Source: Motiliproteus sp965230735 (GTDB lineage: Bacteria; Pseudomonadota; Gammaproteobacteria; Pseudomonadales; Balneatricaceae). From it: DNA of 64,000 nucleotides. Where the stretch lies: positions 2,852,001 through 2,916,000 of the forward strand of contig NZ_OZ246016.1 of NCBI RefSeq assembly GCF_965230735.1, in the 5' to 3' direction. Under the pieces are notes generated by a model. The model worked only from the letters and a program-made list of their open reading frames with translations. It was not told the DNA's origin and did no database searches. This document shows, one piece after another, positions 35,598 to 45,573 of the stretch (its first letter is position 1; each line of letters starts with the position of its first letter). A program made the position numbers and the translations under genes.

Positions 35598-38399
35598 ATG
35601 GTGAAGATCGGACTATTCAGACGTGTATTAGGCGCCGTGCTGGTGGTTGTCATCAGTTTAACGCTGGCGGGCTGGTTGGCTGCACGTCACCTTGCCACCA
35701 ACCGCGCAGATGAGCAGTTCCATTTCTCGATCCAATCCGACCTGAAACGGTTAGCTCAATATTCCAATCACTGGTTAATTACCACCCGATCGTTTCTGGA
35801 GTACACCGCAGGAACCGCGCAGCTACGCTCAATGAACCCCAGGCAACTGCATCGTGCCATCACTCATCTGACCAGGTTCATTCCAACCAGTAATCTGACC
35901 ATGGTGCTGGATCTCAATGGAGCTAGTCTCGCACAGAGCGATAACCAATCCGGTCAGGACTACTCCGACCAGCGATACTTCAAGGCGATCAGGCAAAATC
36001 AACAACCCTTTGCCTTTCAGATGGCCATCAACGAAACCACCGGACAATACGAGATGTTATTGGCGGTACCGGTAAAAGCGGTCTCGGGGGCTTTAGCCGG
36101 TGTTTTGGTGACAGCCATCGATCCCCAAGCATTCAGGGCACAGATCAATGCCCTATTCACCGATCAGCAACGGGATTACCTGGTTTTAACCAAGGACCTG
36201 AGCATCGTGGTGTCTACCGCCCATCCCACTGCCGTCAATTCTGTTTTCGACCTACAAGGGATGCAGTACCCGCCCTGCGACTTCAAAGATACTGGCACCT
36301 TAACGACTCACGAACTGTACGAACCCCGGTGGGGAAAAGAGGTCCTGCTATCGGGTTGCCGGATGCCTTCAGGTTGGCAAGTGTTTGTGATTGAAGATCC
36401 GCTGTCGACCTATGCGGCAGTCAAGCAAGTCGATGGTCTGGCCCTGATGGCGTTACTGTCATTGGTCGGGGTCGCTTTTTTCAGCAGCCTGATCTTAACC
36501 CGGATTATGATTGGCCGTCTGAGTGAGCTGAGCCGCCAGGTGGTTAACGCCTCCGTCTCCGGCGGCATGATCAAACAGGATGCCGATTCGTCGAACGATG
36601 AATTGGGCCAGTTCAGCCAGACGATCTCGGTGGCCATGTACGGCCAAACCTTGCTGAACCAACTGGTTCAATACTCGTATAACACGATCAATCTGGAATC
36701 TTTTGTACATCAGTCTTTGCAACTGATCAGTACCGCTCCCTGGATCACACAGGCATCCCGGGTCCAGCTGTTTATTACCCTGACCGATGATCCGGATCTC
36801 TTTCATAACGCCCAGGTCTCTGACTCCTGCCTAACGCACCAAGAGATTAACTTTGTTAACCTCGATAGCAATATCTGCGACTGTATCGCCACCAACCAGT
36901 TGGTTCACAGAAAAGATGCAAACAATGCGGATTCTTATGCGTTTCCTATCTATCTGGATAATATGTCCGGGGCTTGTTTGTCGATTGAATTTGATCGGCC
37001 ATGGCAGCTTGACGATCAACAGACGCATTTAACCCTAACATTTTTAGATGTTTTTGCTTCGGTAATAAACCATTTAAATTCGAGCTTCTCGCTGCAACGA
37101 CATGAAGAATTAACCCACCAAATTATTGACAATTCAGATCTCACGATCGTTGTACGTTCATTATCAGGAGAAATCACCCTGTGTAATAAAGGGTTCGAGA
37201 AGCTTTATGGGGTTGATCGCAGTATCTATCTGCATTTCATGACCGAAATGCTAACGGCAGAGCAACAGTTCCAGCTACAACATAAGGACGAGGTGGTTGT
37301 CTTAAAAGGCGAGCCGGTAAACTACGACGAAACCATCGAGTTGGAAGACGGTAGCTATGTTTATTTTCAAACGGTCAAGTTTCCAATCAAGGACTCGAAT
37401 AACAAGGTAACCGCTATCGGTTCCGTATCCACCGACATCAGTGCGCGTCTACAGATGGAGCAGCAACTGCAGGCCTCTTACCACAACCTTGAAGAGCAGG
37501 TTCTCAAGCGTACTCGCGACCTGCATGAAAGCAATCGGGAACTGACCAGCCAAAAAGCGGAATTGGTCGATTTGGTTCAAAAACTCGAAGAGGCGCAGAC
37601 ACAACTAATTCAAGCAGAAAAGCTGGCGTCAATCGGTCAATTAGCTGCCGGTGTGGCCCATGAAATCAATAACCCGGTTGGCTTTGTAAATTCAAATCTC
37701 GGCACACTGAAAAAACATATTGAAAGTATTCTTGCACTGATTAAAAGCTATGACTCATTTCTTCCAGAACTCTCGGATTCATCAGTTCATAGCCTGAAGA
37801 TGACTAAAGATAATCTTGATTTCGATTTCTTAATCGAAGATGTCCAAGAGTTAATCGATGAGTCAATCGAAGGCGTTGAACGGGTAAAGAAAATTGTTCT
37901 CGATCTGAAAAGCTTTTCAAGAGCCGATCAAGGGGACTGGGAAGAGGTCAGTTTGCATGACTGTTTAGATTCAACCCTTAATGTGGTTTGGAATGAACTT
38001 AAATACAAAGCCGAACTGGTCAAGCACTATCACGACATTCCACTGATAACCTGTAACGCATCTCAGATTAATCAAGTCATTATTAATCTGCTGGTAAATG
38101 CCGCCCAGGCGATCGAAGACTTCGGCCAAATCACAATCACTACAGGTAGCGATGAGAAAGGCGTCTGGCTCGAAGTCTGCGACACAGGTTCGGGCATACC
38201 GGAAGCGATACAAGCCCGTGTGTTCGACCCCTTCTTTACCACCAAAGAGGTCGGCAAAGGCACCGGCCTCGGTCTGTCGGTGAGCTATAACATCATCCAA
38301 TCCCACGGCGGAGATTTATCGTTTAACAGCAGCCAAGGCGAAGGCACCTGCTTCCGGCTCTGGCTTCCCTTAGTACCACCTGTTGAAAAGCAGGCATAA
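35598..38399 (+). CDS. Double-Cache, HAMP, GAF/PAS hybrid-free sensor histidine kinase
   Basis: A 933-aa membrane kinase. Helix one is at about residues 8-28 and helix two at about 276-299. The periplasmic part (about 30-270) looks like a dCache domain (SDQRYFKAIRQ, LLAVPVKAVSGALAGVLVTA). A HAMP-like segment follows, then a GAF-like region (about 365-490), a PAS domain (about 510-620), a coiled coil and the kinase core. His688 is in GVAHEINNPVGFVNSN, and FDPFFTTKEVGKGTGLGLS is in the ATPase. Part of the middle is less GC-rich than its surroundings. It is followed 38 bp later by receiver genes that may be its partners. Confidence 0.9.
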   Translation: MVKIGLFRRVLGAVLVVVISLTLAGWLAARHLATNRADEQFHFSIQSDLKRLAQYSNHWLITTRSFLEYTAGTAQLRSMNPRQLHRAITHLTRFIPTSNLTMVLDLNGASLAQSDNQSGQDYSDQRYFKAIRQNQQPFAFQMAINETTGQYEMLLAVPVKAVSGALAGVLVTAIDPQAFRAQINALFTDQQRDYLVLTKDLSIVVSTAHPTAVNSVFDLQGMQYPPCDFKDTGTLTTHELYEPRWGKEVLLSGCRMPSGWQVFVIEDPLSTYAAVKQVDGLALMALLSLVGVAFFSSLILTRIMIGRLSELSRQVVNASVSGGMIKQDADSSNDELGQFSQTISVAMYGQTLLNQLVQYSYNTINLESFVHQSLQLISTAPWITQASRVQLFITLTDDPDLFHNAQVSDSCLTHQEINFVNLDSNICDCIATNQLVHRKDANNADSYAFPIYLDNMSGACLSIEFDRPWQLDDQQTHLTLTFLDVFASVINHLNSSFSLQRHEELTHQIIDNSDLTIVVRSLSGEITLCNKGFEKLYGVDRSIYLHFMTEMLTAEQQFQLQHKDEVVVLKGEPVNYDETIELEDGSYVYFQTVKFPIKDSNNKVTAIGSVSTDISARLQMEQQLQASYHNLEEQVLKRTRDLHESNRELTSQKAELVDLVQKLEEAQTQLIQAEKLASIGQLAAGVAHEINNPVGFVNSNLGTLKKHIESILALIKSYDSFLPELSDSSVHSLKMTKDNLDFDFLIEDVQELIDESIEGVERVKKIVLDLKSFSRADQGDWEEVSLHDCLDSTLNVVWNELKYKAELVKHYHDIPLITCNASQINQVIINLLVNAAQAIEDFGQITITTGSDEKGVWLEVCDTGSGIPEAIQARVFDPFFTTKEVGKGTGLGLSVSYNIIQSHGGDLSFNSSQGEGTCFRLWLPLVPPVEKQA

Positions 38400-38437
38400 C
38401 CATTCTTGTTGGATCTTAGGGTGTAGGAGAAACAACC

Positions 38438-39790
38438 GTGAACCAGCCGCTTGAAACCAACCCGAAGGGAGAGTCGGGTGCCGATATACAAAAAAAATAC
38501 CGCTTACTCTTTGTCGATGACGAGCCCAATGTACTCAGTTCACTAAGAAGACTATTCCGTCCTCTGGGGTTTCAGATCTTTCTGGCTGAAAGCGGCTATC
38601 AAGGGCTCGAGATTTTGGACGAACAGAGTATCGATCTGATCATCTCCGACATGCGAATGCCCGGTATGGACGGAGCTGAATTCTTCGAAAAAGTGGCAGA
38701 AAAACACCCGGACATCCCCCGTCTGCTGCTGACGGGCCAGGCGGATCTGGAACAAACCGTCGCCGCCATCAACAAAGGCAAGATCTCCCGCTACACCTCC
38801 AAACCCTGGGACGACAACGAACTGATTCTGACCGTCAAAGAGTCACTGAAAATCCGTCAGCTGATGATAGATAAGCAAAACCTGACCCTGCTGACCGAAT
38901 CTCAGAACAAAATGCTCAAGGGCATGAATCAGGAGCTGGAAAAACGGGTAGCGGCGCGTACCGCTGAATTGCAGCAAACCGCCGATATGCTGGAACTCTC
39001 CTTCACCCAACTGAACGACAGTTACCTCAATATTATCCGGGTGTTCTCCAACCTGATCGGTATGCGCGAATCGCTATCCGGACGTTACACCAAGCAGGTT
39101 GCCGATATGTCCCGACGCCTTGCCAAAGCCAGGGGCCTGGACGATCACGATGTGAAGGAAGTCTACATGGCGGCATTGCTTCACGAGATCGGCAAGCTGG
39201 TCCTGCCTGACAGCATTGTCGACCGCCCGGTGTACAACCTCGATAGGAAAAGCCGCGGTCAATACCGACGCCATCCGTTGATGGGACAACACGCACTGAT
39301 GGCGGTTGAGGCTCTGCATGATGTCGGAAAACTGGTTCGATGCCATGAAGAAAAATGGGACGGCAGCGGTTTCCCCGACGGCCTGTCCGGGGAAAACATC
39401 CCCCTCGGAGCAAGAATCATCGGTATCGCCAATGACTACTTCGGCTATCTGCACGGACGGCTGCACCGCGAGCAGCTGTCTGCACTCCAGGCTCTGGAGT
39501 TGATGGTCAGCGAAAGCGGCTCCCTCTATGACCCGGCACTGATCGAGCTGCTTGAAGAGGACGTTCGCCGACAGAAGACCGAAGTCCTGCAGCCCCATGA
39601 ACGCAAACTCAGCACCAACCGCCTCACCCCCGGTATGCGGCTGTCCCGTGATCTTTATAACAGCGCCGACATGCTGCTGCTGACCAAACGGCGGGTATTG
39701 AACCTCACCCTGATCGAGAAGCTGCGAGCGATAGAGCACACGGATGACGTTCCCTTTGAGGTCTATGTCTATGAGGAACTGGCCAAATGA
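38438..39790 (+). CDS. Response regulator with altered HD-GYP-type output domain
   Basis: A 450-aa protein starting at a GTG, with AGGAG eight bases upstream. The receiver at about residues 20-140 has Asp71 as phosphoacceptor (IISDMRMPGMDG) and the SKPWDD end typical of RpfG-like receivers. A coiled coil joins it to an HD domain at about 195-345. Catalytic positions differ from the HD-GYP consensus. HD is HE (LLHEIGKL), the HHE motif is CHE (RCHEEKWDGSGFPDG), and GYP is GFP. Cyclic-di-GMP hydrolysis is therefore uncertain and a binding or scaffold role is possible. It overlaps the next gene by 4 bp. Confidence 0.9.
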   Translation: MNQPLETNPKGESGADIQKKYRLLFVDDEPNVLSSLRRLFRPLGFQIFLAESGYQGLEILDEQSIDLIISDMRMPGMDGAEFFEKVAEKHPDIPRLLLTGQADLEQTVAAINKGKISRYTSKPWDDNELILTVKESLKIRQLMIDKQNLTLLTESQNKMLKGMNQELEKRVAARTAELQQTADMLELSFTQLNDSYLNIIRVFSNLIGMRESLSGRYTKQVADMSRRLAKARGLDDHDVKEVYMAALLHEIGKLVLPDSIVDRPVYNLDRKSRGQYRRHPLMGQHALMAVEALHDVGKLVRCHEEKWDGSGFPDGLSGENIPLGARIIGIANDYFGYLHGRLHREQLSALQALELMVSESGSLYDPALIELLEEDVRRQKTEVLQPHERKLSTNRLTPGMRLSRDLYNSADMLLLTKRRVLNLTLIEKLRAIEHTDDVPFEVYVYEELAK

Positions 39791-40317
39791 ACATTCTCAT
39801 CGTTGACGATGATCCTCTGGTCATCTCATCCCTGAAACGGCTGTTCCTGCAGCATGGCTGGATCAGCGAAGGGTTCTGCTCCCCCATCCTGGCTCTTGAA
39901 AAAGCCACGGATATCGAGGCCGACGTGGTCATCTCAGACCTGAAGATGCCCGAAATGGATGGGATTACCTTCTTGACTGAGTTTCGACTGTTACAACCCG
40001 AGTGTGTTCGGATTCTACTCAGCGGCCAGGCGGATAGCCGTGGTCTGATCGCCGCCATCAACGAAGCCGAAATCTATCGTTTCATCACCAAGCCTTGGAA
40101 TGACGATGAGTTATGCCTCTCGATCAGCAAGGCCTATGAGCACTTTCAGCTTGAGCACGAAAGAAACCAGCTGCTGCAAACACTAAAGAGCCAGCAGGAG
40201 GTGTTAGGGAAACAGGCATCGGAGCTTCAGCGGCTGGAAAAGGAGTGCCAAGGCATTACCCGTGTTAAGTGGGATAACGATGGAAGTATCCTGATCAATC
40301 CGGACGATTACAGCTAA
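39787..40317 (+). CDS. Stand-alone receiver protein with C-terminal coiled coil
   Basis: A 176-aa protein: a receiver (about residues 1-122) with acidic pocket Asp7-Asp8-Asp9, phosphoacceptor Asp51 (VVISDLKMPEMDG) and ITKPWNDDEL. A predicted coiled-coil tail (about 125-160) follows. It has no output domain, so it may relay phosphate or bind a partner. The start ATG is inside the stop of the previous gene (ATGA), which implies coupled translation. Confidence 0.9.
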   Translation: MNILIVDDDPLVISSLKRLFLQHGWISEGFCSPILALEKATDIEADVVISDLKMPEMDGITFLTEFRLLQPECVRILLSGQADSRGLIAAINEAEIYRFITKPWNDDELCLSISKAYEHFQLEHERNQLLQTLKSQQEVLGKQASELQRLEKECQGITRVKWDNDGSILINPDDYS

Positions 40318-40327
40318 AGGAATAGTC

Positions 40328-43291
40328 ATGGCTGATTTAACTCCCGGCCAAAGCCGACAACCGACCGATGAGATGCTGCTGAAAACCATGGAACTGGTGC
40401 AGCAGTATCACCGATTATCTCAGCAGGCACTAACCCTGAAACTGAGCCGACAGGACAAACTGAACCGGCTCGCCGATCTGTTGTACCAGGCCCTGAACGT
40501 CGACGGCATCTGCCGGTGCTGGTTGCTGTCTGACTCCGACAAGCAGTCTCAGCTACTCGGCTGCCCTGAGGGTTCGCTCGGGTTGGATCCGCAAGCGGTT
40601 GTCAGCCTTATCGAATGGTTCCGTAACGAAGCCGATCAGGCGTTCCCAGCGAAACTACAGCCTCTGATGCTGCAGCAACACTGCACCCAAGTCCTCGATC
40701 TACTGCCCACGCAGCGGGGATCTCAGGCCCTGCAAAGCCGGCTGTATCTGCTGTTGAGCGCCAATGGAGTCCAGCCAAAAACGCTGGCATTGATCAGCCA
40801 AACCCTATCGGCGGCGATGCTGCAGACTTTGGATCTGTTTGATGCGGTCCGGATTCTCGATCAACAGGAGAAGGTCTTCGATACCATTCCGATGCCGCTG
40901 GCGCTAACCGACGCCCGTGGCACCATTCACCGTGTCAATCCGGCGTTTTCATCGTCCTCCGGCTACCCCCCTGAGGAGTTGATTGGACTCAGCCATGCGG
41001 TACTAAAATCTGATCTCAACCCTGAAAATCGCTACCGTCAGCTGTGGCAAACCATTTCCGCGGGGGAGATCTGGCATGGCGAACTAGCCAACAAGAGCAA
41101 AACCGGGGAGATCTTCTGGGAAGAACTCACCATTATTCCGCTTAAATCCAGCAGCGGCGCACCCTACGCCTACTTCTCCATCAAACGCCCAACAACCCGA
41201 GAGCACCGCTTGGAGGTACAAGCGCAGTATCAAGCCGACCACGATCAATTAACCGGGCTGCGCAATACCATCCGGATGCGTAAGGATCTGCAGAAACACC
41301 TCGATCAAGATAAAACCGGCGCGGTGATCTTTGCCGATATCGGTTCGCTGAACCGTATCAATCAATCCTTGGGGCTCGATGCCGGTGATAAAGTCCTGCA
41401 GGATGCCGCCCGCTGCCTGGAGCGTGCCCAGCTCTCGCTGGACTGCATCTACCGGTACAGTGGTGACACCTTCGCCGTCATCCTGGATTGCGATTCGGCG
41501 GCACGGGACAAGCAGGTCACGGCAACGGTCAACGCCATCAATGAAAGTTGCCGGGAAGGCGCCAGCTACGGCTCATCGATCATTCCATTTAATCTTCATA
41601 TCGGGATCGTTCGATACCCAGAGGACGGCGGCAGTGTCGCCAAACTGTTTGGACGCGGCGCCCTATCGATAAGAAGTGCGAAGCGGCTGCAAAACCCGGC
41701 AGGCACCTACTTCTCGATCGATGAAGAGGAGAAGCTTCAGCGCCAGGCCAAGTTAGAACAGGATATCCAGCGCGCACTCGGTGCCGGTCAGCTGGAGTTA
41801 TGGTATCAACCCAAAGTGGATGCCCGCAGTCACACAGTCGCGGCCGCCGAGGCCTTGCTTCGCTGGAACCACCCCGAACTTGGTGCGATCTCACCGGAAG
41901 AGTTTATCCCTCTGGCCGAACGAAACAGGGCCATCATTGCTATCGGTCGCTGGGTCATCGAGCAGGCGATTGCGGATGCCGCCAGTTGGCAGCGGCAGGC
42001 CGGGCCGATCGCCATCGCTTTCAATATGTCTGCCATCCAACTGTTCGATCAGCAACTGTTACCCACCATCACCGGCGCATTAGAGCGCCATCAATTCCCC
42101 CCCAAACTGGTGGTGGTCGAGCTCACCGAAAGCGTGCTGATCGAGCAACCGGAATTCGCCTTGTCGGTACTGGAGCAGTTGATAGCGGCGGGCCTGCGGG
42201 TCTCGATTGACGATTTCGGTACCGGTTACTCATCGATGAGTTACCTGCGCGACTTTCCGGTCCACGAACTCAAGATTGACCGTAGTCTGATTCACAACGT
42301 CGCCAGCAATCCGGCCGGTGCCGTGATCGTCAACACCATTCTTTCGCTGGGAAAAAACCTCGATCTCGAGATCGTTGCCGAGGGAGTCGAACAGGCCTCT
42401 GAAGCGGCCTATCTGGGTACTAAAGGTTGCGATCTGCTGCAGGGTTATCTGTTCTCGAAACCGTTACCCAACCCTGAGTTTATGGAACGGATAGATCAAC
42501 TTAACGCCCCCAAACCGGAGCAACAACGAGCAACCGAAGCCGGCGTTCTGTTCCTTGACGACGAGCCCAATATTCTGCGTGCGATTAAGCGCGAACTGCA
42601 CCGCGAGCCCTATCCTTGCTACCTGTCGCAGAGCGCTGAGGAAGCGTTTGAACTCCTCGCTGAACATCCGATCTCGGTGGTGGTTTCGGATCAACGGATG
42701 CCCAACCTCCGAGGTACCGAGTTCCTGGCTCGGGTTCATAAACTCTATCCCCATATCATCCGGATAATGTTGAGCGGCTATACCGATTCCGAGTCGGTTA
42801 TCGAGGCGATCAATACCGGCGTGGTCTCGCAATTTCTGACCAAACCCTGGGACGGAGAGATCCTTAAACGGACGCTCAATGACGCCCGCAGACGCTACAA
42901 TCTGGAATCGGAAAATCGAAACACCGAGGGGCGGCTGGAGCAGCTGAGCTATGAGTACATGATCGATCCGGATCTGGCCTCAAGCACCCACGCCTATCAG
43001 CAAGTTGTCGAGCAGTACAACGAAACCGTCGGCCTGTTTTTTGCTGCCTGCTTCGATCCGGATAAGCTGATACAGCAACTGGATGAACTGCGACAGAATA
43101 CAGCGCAGCTACAAGACAAGGGTTTGTCCGATAGCGCCACCGTCAAGGATCAGCTAATCCATGTGAATGATCGCATGGACGAGATTCTGTCCAATCCGGA
43201 AATCGCCCAAAAACCCAGGGGGCACGAAGCGGAGATTTTGGATTGCCTCGGCGCCATCCGATCGCTATTGATCGCCGGGCTGAGCTCTTGA
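40328..43291 (+). CDS. PAS-GGDEF(degenerate)-EAL-REC cyclic-di-GMP phosphodiesterase candidate
   Basis: A 987-aa soluble protein. The N-terminal 170 residues look GAF-like. A PAS domain follows at about 175-300. A GGDEF domain (about 315-470) has its signature changed to SGDTF at residues 378-382, so cyclase activity is unlikely. The EAL domain (about 490-730) keeps EALLRWNHP, FNMS, ELTESVLI, DDFGTGYSSMSYL, KIDRSLI and EGVE, so hydrolysis of cyclic-di-GMP is likely. A C-terminal receiver has Asp788 (VVVSDQRMPN) and TKPWDGE. A helical tail closes it. A receiver after EAL is an unusual order. AAAGGAA precedes the ATG. Confidence 0.92.
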   Translation: MADLTPGQSRQPTDEMLLKTMELVQQYHRLSQQALTLKLSRQDKLNRLADLLYQALNVDGICRCWLLSDSDKQSQLLGCPEGSLGLDPQAVVSLIEWFRNEADQAFPAKLQPLMLQQHCTQVLDLLPTQRGSQALQSRLYLLLSANGVQPKTLALISQTLSAAMLQTLDLFDAVRILDQQEKVFDTIPMPLALTDARGTIHRVNPAFSSSSGYPPEELIGLSHAVLKSDLNPENRYRQLWQTISAGEIWHGELANKSKTGEIFWEELTIIPLKSSSGAPYAYFSIKRPTTREHRLEVQAQYQADHDQLTGLRNTIRMRKDLQKHLDQDKTGAVIFADIGSLNRINQSLGLDAGDKVLQDAARCLERAQLSLDCIYRYSGDTFAVILDCDSAARDKQVTATVNAINESCREGASYGSSIIPFNLHIGIVRYPEDGGSVAKLFGRGALSIRSAKRLQNPAGTYFSIDEEEKLQRQAKLEQDIQRALGAGQLELWYQPKVDARSHTVAAAEALLRWNHPELGAISPEEFIPLAERNRAIIAIGRWVIEQAIADAASWQRQAGPIAIAFNMSAIQLFDQQLLPTITGALERHQFPPKLVVVELTESVLIEQPEFALSVLEQLIAAGLRVSIDDFGTGYSSMSYLRDFPVHELKIDRSLIHNVASNPAGAVIVNTILSLGKNLDLEIVAEGVEQASEAAYLGTKGCDLLQGYLFSKPLPNPEFMERIDQLNAPKPEQQRATEAGVLFLDDEPNILRAIKRELHREPYPCYLSQSAEEAFELLAEHPISVVVSDQRMPNLRGTEFLARVHKLYPHIIRIMLSGYTDSESVIEAINTGVVSQFLTKPWDGEILKRTLNDARRRYNLESENRNTEGRLEQLSYEYMIDPDLASSTHAYQQVVEQYNETVGLFFAACFDPDKLIQQLDELRQNTAQLQDKGLSDSATVKDQLIHVNDRMDEILSNPEIAQKPRGHEAEILDCLGAIRSLLIAGLSS

Positions 43292-43309
43292 TTCGCCCCC
43301 CAGTCGGCT

Positions 43310-43711
43310 TTAGTCCTTCGGCTTTTGCTGGGCGTATGCGGCTATCTTGAGGTCCGTGCCACTGATATGTCGAACCAGCCAGCGCTCCAGATAACGGGCA
43401 ATCTCACTTTCGGACAGGGAGCCACCGAAGTGATGCTCTCTCAAGAAGCCTAGGTTCTGCTCAACGAAGTCAGCATGCTCTCGTTGATGCGCTTCAAAAT
43501 CGGGATAACCGATATCCTTCATCCACTGTTCCTCAAAGCTGAAGTGAACATGGATGTACTCACTGATCTGATCGAGGATTTCCGTGGTCGACAGCAGCTC
43601 TTCCCTATCAGCCAAGGGGGTTTTCAGCGCCTTCAAGAGATTGAACAACCGCTGGTGCTGAGCATCGATCTCGGCATTTCCGGTATAAAGAGCAGGCCCC
43701 CACTCAATCAT
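43310..43711 (-). CDS. Bacteriohemerythrin
   Basis: A 133-aa di-iron oxygen-binding protein. All seven iron ligands can be read: His19, His56, Glu60, His75, His79, His115 and Asp120. The start is the ATG at 43709-43711, with GGAGG eight bases upstream; this gives the usual MIEWGPALYTGNAEID. Longer frames to 43801 lack support. It is convergent with the phosphodiesterase gene, so an oxygen or NO link to that cluster is possible but unproven. Confidence 0.93.
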   Translation of the reverse strand: MIEWGPALYTGNAEIDAQHQRLFNLLKALKTPLADREELLSTTEILDQISEYIHVHFSFEEQWMKDIGYPDFEAHQREHADFVEQNLGFLREHHFGGSLSESEIARYLERWLVRHISGTDLKIAAYAQQKPKD

Positions 43712-43922
43712 CCAGTCATCCTCCATTACCCGCACGGCTATATGCAATAACTCTAACGTGAGATAGCAGAGGCGCCAACCGTAAAAGTCAGCAAGCAGCA
43801 AATTAATCGATGCAGCTTCCGGCTGTTAGCCGGGTTCGTGAATCAGATACAGCCGATGAGCGGATAATTTATAACCAGACGGCCTGACTTCACACCACCA
43901 GGGTTGCAGCGGTTAACCGGCA

Positions 43923-43947
43923 TAAAAAAGGGGCACAATGCCCCTTT
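43923..43947 (-). terminator. Rho-independent terminator after mmsA
   Basis: On the minus strand AAAGGGGCA and TGCCCCTTTTTT pair around a short loop and end in a T run. It lies about 55 bp beyond the mmsA stop. Confidence 0.88.
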
Positions 43948-44000
43948 GCTGTTGATGGCAGCGGACCCGGCCGCCATCGACAATCAGTTATTCCGCCAGA

Positions 44001-45491
<1,491 letters not shown>

Positions 45492-45573
45492 GTTATTTAC
45501 CTCGACAAGGGAGATGGCGGCAGGCTATCAGCCCGCCGCAGCTATCAGAATTAATGGTGTGGGATTTAACGAA

